This document shows positions 1 through 7,539 of a DNA stretch of 20,447 nucleotides, one piece after another. Origin of the DNA: an uncultured Collinsella sp. GTDB lineage: Bacteria; Actinomycetota; Coriobacteriia; Coriobacteriales; Coriobacteriaceae. Below the pieces are notes generated by a model. That model was given only the letters and a program-made list of their open reading frames with translations, was not told the origin of the DNA and ran no database searches. The stretch covers positions 1-20,447 of the forward strand of contig CAKUOD010000023.1 in assembly GCA_934668695.1 (NCBI GenBank), read 5' to 3'. Made by a program: the position numbers and the translations under genes. How positions within the stretch are numbered: position 1 is the first letter of the stretch; every line of letters begins with the position of its first letter.

Positions 1-27
1 AACTAAAGTGCTATCAAGGGGGATACC

Positions 28-888
28 ATGAATACCGATATGTCTCGTCGTCAGTTTGTTGGTCTAGCCGGCTCGCTCGCTACGGTGCTCGGCCTTGGCC
101 TGGTCGGTTGCGGCGGTGGTGCCGACAAGGGCTCCGCAGCTGGTTCTGCCGCAGCCAAGGACGTGAAGGGCGCTGCGGAGTCCAAGAAGCTCGTCGTGGG
201 CTTTGACAAGTCCTATCCTCCGTATGGTTTTGTGGGCGACGACGGTGAGTACACAGGCTTTGACCTCGACCTTGCTAAGGCCGTTGCCGACAAGCAGGGC
301 TGGGACGTTGAGTATGAGGCCATCGACTGGGATGCCAAGGACACGCTGCTCAACTCGGGCGCCATCAACTGCATCTGGAACGGCTTTACCATGGAGGGTC
401 GCGAGGACGACTACACGTTCTCCGAGCCGTACATGCTCAACGAGCAGGTGCTGGTGGTCAAGAAGGACGCGGACATCAAGAGCTGGGACGATCTTGCGGG
501 TAAGACGGTGATCACCCAGACCGACTCCGCTGCGCAGGACGTGCTCGAGGGCGATCAGAAGGATCTGGCAGCGACGTTTGCCACGCTCGATACCATCGGC
601 GAGTACAACACAGCCTTTATGCAGCTCGAGAGCGGTGCGGTCGATGCCGTTGCCTGCGACCTTTCGATCGCTCAGTATCAGCTTGCCGCCAAGCCCGATG
701 CCTATACGCAGCTTGATGAGCCGCTGTCCAGCGAGCACTACGCCGTTGGCTTTAAGAAGGGCGACACCAAGTCTGCCGACGCCGTGACCGAGTCGCTCAA
801 GGCGCTCTACGAGGACGGCACGGTCAAGGACCTGTGCGACAAGTATGCGGATTACGGTCTGTCCTTCGACAACTGGGTTTTGAAATAG
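28..888 (+). CDS. Amino acid ABC transporter substrate-binding lipoprotein
   Basis: Extracytoplasmic solute-binding protein (family 3, SBP_bac_3 fold) that should capture an amino acid outside the membrane and deliver it to the permease and ATPase encoded just downstream. The N-terminus MNTDMSRRQFVGLAGSLATV has an RR pair, a hydrophobic stretch and the lipobox LVGC, with the lipidated Cys at residue 28. This is a lipoprotein signal, possibly Tat-type because of SRRQF. A Gly/Ala/Lys-rich linker follows. The mature domain starts near KLVVGFDKSYPPYGF and has the family signatures GFDLDLAKAVA and the hinge segment YTFSEPYM. At 286 aa it has the usual length. A strong Shine-Dalgarno AAGGGGGA precedes the ATG. 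The promoter lies off the window to the left. Amino acid specificity cannot be told; polar or charged amino acids are typical of the family. Confidence 0.93.
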   Translation: MNTDMSRRQFVGLAGSLATVLGLGLVGCGGGADKGSAAGSAAAKDVKGAAESKKLVVGFDKSYPPYGFVGDDGEYTGFDLDLAKAVADKQGWDVEYEAIDWDAKDTLLNSGAINCIWNGFTMEGREDDYTFSEPYMLNEQVLVVKKDADIKSWDDLAGKTVITQTDSAAQDVLEGDQKDLAATFATLDTIGEYNTAFMQLESGAVDAVACDLSIAQYQLAAKPDAYTQLDEPLSSEHYAVGFKKGDTKSADAVTESLKALYEDGTVKDLCDKYADYGLSFDNWVLK

Positions 889-992
889 CGGCTTTCCCAG
901 GCACCCGATTTTGCCGTTCAAACCGTCGCTTGCGTACATTTAGTACGCGGCGCTCCTCTTTCACGGCAAACTCGGGCACCTGGAAAACCCGC
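888..992. repeat. Long imperfect palindrome between binding-protein and permease genes
   Basis: Two arms of about 50 nt (from the stop codon at 888 to about 936, and about 944 to 992) are reverse complements at roughly three positions in four by eye. They are centred on GTAC-ATTTA-GTAC at 934-946. Matching blocks include TTTGCCGT, CCAGG, GCCCGA and GCGGG. In RNA this would be one long stem-loop filling almost the whole spacer. It has no T-tract, so it is not a simple terminator. It could protect the 3' end of the binding-protein message and reduce permease expression, or it could be a MITE-like repeat. No second copy was seen in this window. Confidence 0.75.
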
Positions 993-1038
993 TTTAGCAT
1001 TGGGTTCGCTGTTCCGTTACTGTGAAAGAGAGCTTGGG

Positions 1039-1692
1039 TTGTCTATTCAGGTCATGATGCAGATGCTTGGCCAGGGATTCTTGGTCAGTTTGCAGCTGTT
1101 TGTGCTGACACTGCTGGGGTCGATTCCGCTGGGAATCCCTGTGGCGTTTATGCGCATGAGCAAAATCGCGCCGCTTCGCTGGATTGCGCGCATCTATATC
1201 TCGGTCATGCGCGGCACACCGCTCATGCTGCAGATGTTTGCCATCTACTTTGCCCCGTACTACGTGTTTGGCATTTCGCTCACGCCCGATTCCAAGTGGA
1301 CGGCGTGCGTCGTGGCGTTCATCATCAACTATGCCGGTTATTTTGCCGAGATCTATCGCTCGGGCCTGCAGTCCATTCCGCGTGGTCAATACGAGGCCGC
1401 CGAGGTGCTGGGCTATTCGCGCATGCAGACATTTCTGTACATCGTGATGCCGCAGGTCGCCAAGCGCATTTTGCCGGCGATGGGCAACGAGATCATCACG
1501 CTGGTCAAGGATACGTCGCTGGCGTTTGCCATCGGCGTGGGCGAGATGTTCTCGACGGCCAAGGCGCTGGTCGCCTCGCAGGTGAGCATGGTGCCATTTG
1601 CGATTGCAGCACTGATCTACTGGGTCTTTAACTTTGTGGTCGAGATGCTGCTGGGCGCTGCCGAAAAGAAGCTGGACTACTACCACGACTAG
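1039..1692 (+). CDS. Amino acid ABC transporter permease
   Basis: Integral membrane subunit (BPD_transp_1, HisM/GlnP type) of the polar amino acid importer. Hydrophobic segments are visible at GFLVSLQLFVLTLLGSIPLG, at the MRGTPLMLQMFAIYF region (the conserved RGTP motif), at ACVVAFIINYAGYFAEIYRS and at the C-terminus. The coupling-helix EAA loop reads YEAAEVLGYSRMQTF. Start choice is uncertain. TTG at 1039 is preceded by GAAAGAGAG at six-base spacing and gives 217 aa. A TTG at 1000 (230 aa) has no ribosome site and abuts the palindrome, and ATG 1054 also has none. The ATPase gene follows within about 40 bases, so the three genes form one operon. Confidence 0.88.
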   Translation: MSIQVMMQMLGQGFLVSLQLFVLTLLGSIPLGIPVAFMRMSKIAPLRWIARIYISVMRGTPLMLQMFAIYFAPYYVFGISLTPDSKWTACVVAFIINYAGYFAEIYRSGLQSIPRGQYEAAEVLGYSRMQTFLYIVMPQVAKRILPAMGNEIITLVKDTSLAFAIGVGEMFSTAKALVASQVSMVPFAIAALIYWVFNFVVEMLLGAAEKKLDYYHD

Positions 1693-1730
1693 TTCGTTCC
1701 GTCGTGCTTTTCAAATACATGGAGGTTCCC

Positions 1731-2495
1731 GTGCTCGGAACGGTAATGGAAATAACGAATGCGCGTAAAGCGTTTGGCGGCAATGAGGTGCTCAAGGATA
1801 TCTCGCTCGAGGTGAAGCGTGGCGAGGTCGTGGCGATTATCGGACCTTCGGGCGGCGGCAAGTCTACGCTGCTGCGCTGCGCCACGTTGCTCGAGACGCT
1901 CGATGGCGGCTCGCTCTCGTTTGGCGACTTGGCGGTCGCGACGGACGCGGGCTCGGGCGCGGTCTATGCGAAGGGCGATGTGCCCAAGCAGGCGCGCTCG
2001 CGATTTGGTCTGGTGTTCCAGAACTACAATCTGTTCCCGCACTACACCGTGATGAAAAATATTACCGATGCACCGATCCGCGTGCTCAAACGCTCGCGCG
2101 AGCAAGCGGAGGCCCGCGCGCACGAGCTGATTGCGCAGATGGGGCTTACGGGCAATGAGAACAAGGTGCCCTGCGAGCTTTCGGGCGGTCAGCAGCAGCG
2201 CGTGAGTATCGCTCGCGCCCTGGCGCTCGATCCGGAAATCCTGTTCTTTGACGAGCCGACCTCGGCGCTCGATCCGGAGCTGACAGCCGAGGTGCTGCGC
2301 GTCATCAAGGATCTGGCCGCGCAGGATATGACGATGGTGATCGTGACGCACGCGATGCAGTTCGCCCGCGACGTTGCCGACCGCGTGGTCTTTATGGATG
2401 GCGGCCGCATTGTCGAGGAGGGCCCTGCCGAGCAGGTGATCGACCATCCGCGCGAGCAGCGTACGCGCGAGTTCTTGAGTCGTATCGAGGGATAG
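1731..2495 (+). CDS. Amino acid ABC transporter ATP-binding protein
   Basis: Cytoplasmic ATPase that drives the importer (GlnQ/HisP type). All nucleotide-binding elements are present, numbered from the GTG start: Walker A GPSGGGKST at 38-46, Q-loop FQNYN near 97, signature LSGGQQQRVSIARA from 150, Walker B ILFFDEPTSALD from 170, and H-loop VTHAMQFA with His207. The start GTG at 1731 is chosen because GGAGG at 1721-1725 lies five bases upstream. An in-frame GTG at 1704 has no ribosome site, and ATG 1746 is a weaker alternative. A loop of about 25 residues rich in Gly and Asp (SFGDLAVATDAGSG...) between Walker A and the Q-loop is longer than in typical GlnQ. The gene ends the operon and is followed by a clear terminator. 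Confidence 0.93.
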   Translation: MLGTVMEITNARKAFGGNEVLKDISLEVKRGEVVAIIGPSGGGKSTLLRCATLLETLDGGSLSFGDLAVATDAGSGAVYAKGDVPKQARSRFGLVFQNYNLFPHYTVMKNITDAPIRVLKRSREQAEARAHELIAQMGLTGNENKVPCELSGGQQQRVSIARALALDPEILFFDEPTSALDPELTAEVLRVIKDLAAQDMTMVIVTHAMQFARDVADRVVFMDGGRIVEEGPAEQVIDHPREQRTREFLSRIEG

Positions 2496-2516
2496 GCTCA
2501 GGTATTAATTGAGGCG

Positions 2517-2552
2517 AAACCGCCGCAGGTCTTTTGGTCTGCGGCGGTTTTT
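2517..2552 (+). terminator. Intrinsic terminator of the amino acid ABC operon
   Basis: A perfect 12-bp stem AAACCGCCGCAG / CTGCGGCGGTTT encloses a ten-base loop, and the T run extends to 2552. It lies 22 bases after the ATPase stop codon. Confidence 0.92.
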
Positions 2553-2692
2553 ATTCGCATCGGTGGGGCCCAACAATCGCCTTCCATGCCCGCTTTCTCC
2601 TCTCGCCGCTCGTATCCATACGCGTGCCGAAAGGTGTGCATGGACAGGCGGCTGCAAGGGTAGGGTGGTGGCATAGGACATTTGGAGGGTGA

Positions 2693-2775
2693 GTCGGCTC
2701 GGTTGCCGACCATGCTGCTCCCGGGACGGCACCGACCGCGAACTCTCCCCGTTGGCGTCGCGCATTGCGCGCGAC
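2693..2775 (+). promoter_or_regulatory. Structured leader upstream of the EF-G-like gene
   Basis: The 240 bases between the terminator and the next start hold no gene. Two hairpins stand out: GTCGGC / GCCGAC (2693-2698 with 2705-2710) and GTCGCGC / GCGCGAC (2757-2763 with 2769-2775). The second ends six bases before the Shine-Dalgarno AAGGAGGT (2781-2788). They could modulate translation, but no known riboswitch was recognised and no convincing promoter could be picked out. Confidence 0.4.
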
Positions 2776-2792
2776 CCTGCAAGGAGGTCATC

Positions 2793-4868
2793 ATGGGTGC
2801 TCCCAAGACCGGCAACGTAAGGAACGTGGTGCTCGTAGGCCAAGGCGGGGTGGGCAAGACTTCACTCGCCGAAGCCATGCTCCACCTTTCTGGCAAGACC
2901 GCCCGTCTGGGCGGCCACGACGGCACCAAGCCCACGCTTGACTATGACCCCGAAGAGGTCAAGCGCGCGTTTTCCATCTCGACGACCATCGCGCCGATCG
3001 ACTGGAAGGGCGCCCGCATCAACGTGCTCGATGCCCCGTGCTACCCCGATTTTATCGGCGACGCCTTCGCGGCGATGAGCGTCTGCGAGACGGCTCTGTT
3101 TGTGGTCGACGCCGAGGCTGGCCCGCAACCGACGACCGTCAAGCTTTGGTATGCGGCCGAGGACCTGCGCCTGGCGCGCGCGGTGTTCGTGAATCGCCTG
3201 TCGCGTCCCGAGGCCAGCTTTGCGACCACCATGGAGCTGCTGCAGGAGCGCTTTGGCACGCGTTTGGGCGCCGTAACCCTTCCCTGGGGCGAGGGCGAGG
3301 ACTTTGACGGCATCATCGACCTGGTGCGCATGAAGGCGCGCCACTGCAACGGCGCCGAGGCTGTTGAGTCGGAGATTCCCGAGGAGTATCGTGCCCAGGC
3401 CGAGGAGGCACACGACCATCTGTGCGAGCTGGTGGCCGAGGCCGACGACGAGCTGATGATGAAGTACCTGGAAGGCGAGGAGACGCTGACGCAGGAGGAG
3501 CTCGAAGGTCTGTTGTCCAAGGCGATCGCCGAGCGCATCTTTGTGCCGGTCTTTGCAGGCGATTGCATTAAGGAGCAGGGCGTCAACTCGCTGATGGACG
3601 ACATCGCCACGTACTTCCCGGCACCGACCGACTACGGCGAGATGCCGCTCATCGACGGCGATTCGCTCAAGATCTCGAGCGATGACGACCGCCCGGTGGC
3701 GTTTGTGTTTAAGACGCTGGCCGACCCGCAACAGGGTCGCATCAGCTTTATCAAGGTGCTGACGGGTACGCTTGAGCCGGGCCTTGAGCTGATCAACGCC
3801 CGCACGCGCAAGAGTGACCGTCTGGCTCACCTGTATGTGATGTGCGGCCGCGACATGACCGAGGTCGGTCACGCCTACGCCGGCGATATCATCGTGGCGC
3901 CCAAACTGGCGGCCGAGACGGGCGATACGCTCTCCATTACCGGTAAGGTCGAGGCAGCGGCGTTCAAGTTCCCCAACTCGCAGTACCGCATCGCCATCGA
4001 GGCCGAGAACCGCGGCGACGAGGAGAAGCTCTACACGTTTATCGAGAAGGCCTGCAAGGCCGATCCGACCATGAGCATCGACCGCGACGAGGAGACTGGC
4101 CAGACCATTATTTCCGCCGTGGGCGAGGCGCAGGTTTCGGTGCTACTCAACCGTCTGGAGGACCGCACCAAGGTTGCGGCAAAGAGCGTGCCGATCCGTA
4201 TTCCGTATCGCGAGACCATTCGCCGCACGGCGAGCGCCCAGGGCCGCCACAAGAAGCAGACCGGTGGCGCCGGCCAGTACGGCGACTGCTGGCTGCGCGT
4301 GGAGCCGCTCATTGGGCCCGACGGCACGAGCGACGGCTATGAGTTTGTTGACGAGGTCGTGGGCGGACGCATTCCGCGTTCGCTCATCCCCGCTGTGGAC
4401 AAGGGCGTGCAGGAGACCATGAAGGACGGCATTATCGCCGGCTATCCGCTCACGGGCATTCGCGTCGCGGTGTACGACGGCTCGTATCACAGCGTTGACT
4501 CCAACGAGATGGCGTTCCGCGCGGCGGCTCGCATTGGCCTGCGCAAGGCGTGCGCCGATGCCGACCCGGTGGTGCTAGAGCCCATCGAGGAGATTACCGT
4601 GACCATTCCCGAGAGCTACGCCGGCGCCGTGATGGGCGACATCTCGGCCTCGCGCGGTCGCGTGACGGGCATGGAGACCGATGAGCGCGGCGACACCGTG
4701 GTCATCGCCCAGGCGCCGCTCGCCGAACTGACGGATTACTCGACGCGCCTGCGTTCTATCACGCGCGGCACGGGCGACTTTACCATGAAGCCCGCCGGCT
4801 ACGAGCAGGTGCCCTATGACGTACAGGCCAAGCTGGTCGAGCGCTATGAGGAGGGCCGCGCTAAGTAG
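2793..4868 (+). CDS. Elongation factor G-like GTPase with divergent G-motifs
   Basis: A 691-aa translational GTPase with the full EF-G layout: G domain (about 1-280), domain II, domain III, domain IV (KKQTGGAGQYGDCWLRVEP, then GGRIPRSLIPAVDKG) and domain V (MGDISASRGRVTGME). ATG 2793 is chosen because AAGGAGGT lies just upstream; the frame is open 37 codons further upstream, but without a ribosome site. The P-loop GQGGVGKT (16-23) is intact. The other G-motifs deviate: G3 is DAPCY (80-84) where EF-G has DTPGH, so the catalytic His is Tyr, and G4 is NRLS (134-137) where NKxD is expected. The gene stands alone, not beside rpsL, rpsG or tuf, so it is probably a paralogue of the FusA2/EF-G2 kind rather than the housekeeping factor. 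Whether it translocates ribosomes, recycles them or does something else is unknown. Confidence 0.85.
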   Translation: MGAPKTGNVRNVVLVGQGGVGKTSLAEAMLHLSGKTARLGGHDGTKPTLDYDPEEVKRAFSISTTIAPIDWKGARINVLDAPCYPDFIGDAFAAMSVCETALFVVDAEAGPQPTTVKLWYAAEDLRLARAVFVNRLSRPEASFATTMELLQERFGTRLGAVTLPWGEGEDFDGIIDLVRMKARHCNGAEAVESEIPEEYRAQAEEAHDHLCELVAEADDELMMKYLEGEETLTQEELEGLLSKAIAERIFVPVFAGDCIKEQGVNSLMDDIATYFPAPTDYGEMPLIDGDSLKISSDDDRPVAFVFKTLADPQQGRISFIKVLTGTLEPGLELINARTRKSDRLAHLYVMCGRDMTEVGHAYAGDIIVAPKLAAETGDTLSITGKVEAAAFKFPNSQYRIAIEAENRGDEEKLYTFIEKACKADPTMSIDRDEETGQTIISAVGEAQVSVLLNRLEDRTKVAAKSVPIRIPYRETIRRTASAQGRHKKQTGGAGQYGDCWLRVEPLIGPDGTSDGYEFVDEVVGGRIPRSLIPAVDKGVQETMKDGIIAGYPLTGIRVAVYDGSYHSVDSNEMAFRAAARIGLRKACADADPVVLEPIEEITVTIPESYAGAVMGDISASRGRVTGMETDERGDTVVIAQAPLAELTDYSTRLRSITRGTGDFTMKPAGYEQVPYDVQAKLVERYEEGRAK

Positions 4869-4902
4869 CGTGTGGCGTTGCCTGTAACATACGTGCCGAT
4901 GC

Positions 4903-4938
4903 AAGGGCCGCTCTGGGTAATCCGGGGCGGCCCTTTTT
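4903..4938 (+). terminator. Intrinsic terminator after the EF-G-like gene
   Basis: The stem AGGGCCGC / GCGGCCCT (4904-4911 with 4927-4934) is followed by TTTTT. It lies 35 bases after the stop codon and faces the convergent nuclease gene. On the other strand the stem lacks a useful T-tract. Confidence 0.88.
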
Positions 4939-4997
4939 GATCCCTGGGGGGCGGAGAAAAACGGATCACGTTAGGTTTTGGGGCAGCTTGGTCGGCC

Positions 4998-5984
4998 CTA
5001 GTCCCCCGAGGCCTGGTTGCGGCCGGTGGCGTAGTCGATCTGCACATGCGGCTGCAGGTTGTAGCAATATACGTGGAAGCACAGCGTCTTGCCGCGGTCC
5101 TCGACCGATTGCGCCTCAAGTCGCACGCCACGGCAGACAAGTTCCTCTTCGTTATACATGGGCGTGACGCGGTAGAGCACATGGTTGCCTGTGTCGTGGA
5201 TGTAGTCGAGGATCTGCTCTTCAAACGGCAGCATGCCCGTTTCGTTGAGATAGCGCGTGCCGGTGAGGAGATTCTTGCGGTTGGCGTTTTCGCCGCAGAG
5301 CGACCAGGCGATAAGGTGGCAGCGGTTGTAGAGGCTTTGACCCGGAATAAAGTCGTAGCGCTGCTGGTGCCATCCGGCGGGGTGGATACGCGAAATATCC
5401 CCGCGCTTGCCTTGACCGAGCGACTCGGGACCCACGCAGGCGAGCGCTTTGCGGGTGCGGCCTAAGCTGTCGAGCTTGGAGAACTTCTTAAAGCAGCCCT
5501 CTTCGGTAGCGCGCTCGTATTCATCGAGCGTGAACGACGGCGTGCCGAGCGGGTGCGTGCTGTCGGCGCGAAGGGCAACATAGGGGTTACCCGCGTAGTC
5601 GGGAATGCTGCTGAGGTATACGCCGCGGGCGCGGTTGAGGTCGGGGTTTTCCACCTCGTCGATGGGGGTGGCGGCACTATCCGCGGAGGTAACGTTGCCG
5701 TTGGTGTTGGTCGCGGTGGACTCGGAGCCATCGCCAGAGTCTTGGCTATTTTGAGAGTCCGAGGAGCTCGCTGTTCCTGATTCGAGCCGGGCAACCAGGT
5801 CTGCTTCGTCGTCGGTGCGGCTGGGGCTCTCGTTTTGTTTTTCGGCCAGGGCTGCCGCCTGCTCATCGCTTTGCGGCGACAACAGCTTGGGCGCCCCGTC
5901 GAGCGACCCTGTGAACAGCGCAAACCCCAGCACCACGGCGGTGCCGATGGAAAGTACTTGCTTGTAAGCGGGCTTGCGCGACAT
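4998..5984 (-). CDS. Secreted or membrane-anchored DNA/RNA non-specific endonuclease (DNA-entry nuclease type)
   Basis: A 328-aa exported nuclease. A basic N-terminus (MSRKPAYK) precedes a hydrophobic segment at 11-26 (LSIGTAVVLGFALFTG), an uncleaved anchor or signal peptide. Next is a polar Ser/Asp/Asn/Thr linker at about 50-110. The catalytic half has the beta-beta-alpha-metal nuclease signature of streptococcal EndA/DNA-entry nucleases: YNRCHLIAWSLCGENANRKN (219-238), then LLTGTRYLNETGM (239-251). His223 is the likely general base, where the family's DRGH motif reads NRCH. AGGAG lies upstream of the ATG. A likely role is degrading extracellular DNA for nutrients or during DNA uptake; no competence genes lie nearby. 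It is transcribed away from the upstream LacI gene with its own 129-bp spacer. Confidence 0.85.
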   Translation of the reverse strand: MSRKPAYKQVLSIGTAVVLGFALFTGSLDGAPKLLSPQSDEQAAALAEKQNESPSRTDDEADLVARLESGTASSSDSQNSQDSGDGSESTATNTNGNVTSADSAATPIDEVENPDLNRARGVYLSSIPDYAGNPYVALRADSTHPLGTPSFTLDEYERATEEGCFKKFSKLDSLGRTRKALACVGPESLGQGKRGDISRIHPAGWHQQRYDFIPGQSLYNRCHLIAWSLCGENANRKNLLTGTRYLNETGMLPFEEQILDYIHDTGNHVLYRVTPMYNEEELVCRGVRLEAQSVEDRGKTLCFHVYCYNLQPHVQIDYATGRNQASGD

Positions 5985-6031
5985 GGAGGCTCCTAGATGG
6001 ACGGTTGGGAATCTATCAGTCTAGCAGGAGC

Positions 6032-6054
6032 CGACAGAGGCCGTTCTGTCGAAC
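6032..6054. promoter_or_regulatory. Overlapping inverted repeats upstream of the nuclease gene
   Basis: The spacer between the nuclease start and the LacI stop holds CGACAGA-6-TCTGTCG (6032-6051) and, overlapping it, GTTC-TGTC-GAAC (6043-6054). Neither has a T-tract. They could be an operator for the nuclease gene. The second looks like a LexA box at first sight but has its half-sites in the opposite order. Confidence 0.4.
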
Positions 6055-6113
6055 AAATACTTAAGATTTGGGACAAACGCTACGGATTCATTTGCCTCAT
6101 ATTTGACGTATGG

Positions 6114-7124
6114 CTAGATCGAGGTGGAACCGAGCCAATTGAGTTTACATTCGAGAATGCGCTGCTCACCGGGCGTGCTGCTGCCATCGAGTAGCGCGAG
6201 GAGCATCTCGGCCGCCTCTCTGCCTTCCTGGTCGACGGGCTCGATGATCGTGGAGACGGTCGGCGTGGTGAGGTTGGTCCAGTCTTCGCAGTTGAGTCCC
6301 AAAAGACCGATTTGCTGCGGAAGTAGATGGGCCATGGGCTGGAGAGCCTTGTAGACACGGGGAAGTGCCCACTGATTTTGCACGAAGATAAGGGTTCGCT
6401 TGGCGGGGTTGAACTTGTATTTAAAGTACTCGGTAAGCTCACCGACCGACGGCTTGTTGTGGTCGATGGGAATCGCTTTGTAGAGCTGTCCGTTCGCTGC
6501 CAGTGCCTCGGCATACCCCTGAAAACGCTCCATGCGGGTGCGCATTTCGGTCATGTTAGCGGCAATGGAGAAAAAGTCCTCGTAGCCGGCATCGAGAAGC
6601 GCCTGCGTGGCATTGTACACGCCGTCGTAGAGGTTGGTTTTGATCCAGCTGGTGCCTGGGCTGTAGATGGCCGCGTCAAAAAAGACGACGGGCTTGCCGG
6701 CGCGCTTGATGCGGTCGTGGACTGCCTTGAAATTTGCCGTGGGCTGGATGATAAAACCATCGACGCCCAGCGAGAGCATTTTGTCGACATACATGAGCTC
6801 GGTCTCGGGGTTAAAGTTGCTCGTGCAAACGACCGTCTGGTAGCCCGCGGGGAGCATGACTTGTTCCATGCCGTTGAGGACGAGGCCCGCCCACTTGTTG
6901 GTGTTATCCAAAATGATGATGGCGATGACGTGGGTCTGCTTGCCGGTGAGCGTTTGCGCTTGGGCGTTGGGAACGTATCCGAGTTCCTTGATGACGCGCG
7001 CAATCTTTGCCTGCGTCTTCTCGCTAAGCTTTTCTCGTTTGTCGTTGAGGTAATACGAGACGCTTGCCGTCGAGGTTCCCGCCTCTCGAGCGACGTCTGC
7101 GATCGTAACGCGCTGTTTTGCCAC
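6114..7124 (-). CDS. LacI-family transcriptional regulator, divergent from the PTS operon
   Basis: A 336-aa LacI/GalR regulator. The N-terminal helix-turn-helix and hinge read VAKQRVTIADVAREAGTSTASVSYYLN, then LSEKTQAKIARVIKELGYVPN. A periplasmic-binding-protein-like effector domain follows (HVIAIIILDNTNKWAGLVLNGMEQ; GVDGFIIQPT; GLLGLNCEDW). The start is GTG at 7124: GGAAGGA lies six bases upstream and the protein then begins right at the DNA-binding domain. An in-frame ATG at 7160 adds 12 residues but has no such site. It is divergent from the PTS/transketolase operon, with a LacI-type palindrome between them, so it is the likely repressor of that operon, induced by a sugar or sugar phosphate. 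The effector is unknown. Confidence 0.9.
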   Translation of the reverse strand: MAKQRVTIADVAREAGTSTASVSYYLNDKREKLSEKTQAKIARVIKELGYVPNAQAQTLTGKQTHVIAIIILDNTNKWAGLVLNGMEQVMLPAGYQTVVCTSNFNPETELMYVDKMLSLGVDGFIIQPTANFKAVHDRIKRAGKPVVFFDAAIYSPGTSWIKTNLYDGVYNATQALLDAGYEDFFSIAANMTEMRTRMERFQGYAEALAANGQLYKAIPIDHNKPSVGELTEYFKYKFNPAKRTLIFVQNQWALPRVYKALQPMAHLLPQQIGLLGLNCEDWTNLTTPTVSTIIEPVDQEGREAAEMLLALLDGSSTPGEQRILECKLNWLGSTSI

Positions 7125-7345
7125 AGCGACTCCTTCCGACAGATGAGCATTTTCCAACATGATGACTTTGAGTGTTGGTGAGGGATGCGCTTCGGTGAGC
7201 GACCTTTTCCTTTCATATGAGTATGCAACAAATGCGGTATACGGGTGGGGTCGAAATTTGTGACCGGCATGCGCATCTGCCGTCTACCGAGAAAATCAAA
7301 TACTTCTTGACTTTTGAAATCGAGGGTAAAATCGCAGGATTCATT

Positions 7346-7367
7346 TTTGGTTAAACGCATAACCAAA
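7346..7367. promoter_or_regulatory. Candidate LacI-family operator in the divergent lacI/PTS region
   Basis: The 415 bases between the two starts hold no gene. The best signal is TTTGGTTA-AACGCA-TAACCAAA: perfect 8-bp arms with a CG step exactly at the centre, as is usual for LacI-family operators. The half-site GCATAACCAA at 7357-7366 recurs directly at 7370-7379. Further palindromes downstream are GTCTT-6-AAGAC (7441-7456), CGGAGGCCTCCG (7484-7495) and TTGCG-CA-CGCAA (7507-7518). The last is 21 bases before the PTS start and could be a second operator. Confidence 0.65.
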
Positions 7368-7409
7368 TAGCATAACCAACGCTCTGACCTGCGCGTTTAC
7401 CGAAATAAG

Positions 7410-7439
7410 CTGGCATTAAGAAAAACGAGCACCTATATT
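7410..7439 (+). promoter_or_regulatory. Candidate promoter of the PTS/transketolase operon
   Basis: A -10 box TATATT (7434-7439) lies 18 bases after CTGGCA (7410-7415), which matches the -35 consensus at four of six positions. A start near 7446 would leave a leader of about 95 nt. The proposed operator would be upstream of the -35 box, where it could also cover the divergent lacI promoter. Confidence 0.4.
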
Positions 7440-7539
7440 GGTCTTGTCGAAAAGACAGCAAGTCCAAACGGCAGGGGATGCTCCGGAGGCCTCCGCAAAC
7501 GGTGTCTTGCGCACGCAACTCTATGAAAAGAGGGAAGCA

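Noticed and set aside
64..939. Minus-strand open frame opposite the binding-protein gene
   Set aside because: It is an antisense shadow of the lipoprotein gene, with no family resemblance and no ribosome site.
2682..2792. 37-codon N-terminal extension of the EF-G-like protein
   Set aside because: No ribosome site at the TTG, non-conserved residues, and a strong AAGGAGGT right before ATG 2793.
6043..6054. LexA/SOS box upstream of the nuclease gene
   Set aside because: The half-sites read GTTC-N4-GAAC, the opposite order to the Gram-positive SOS box GAAC-N4-GTTC.
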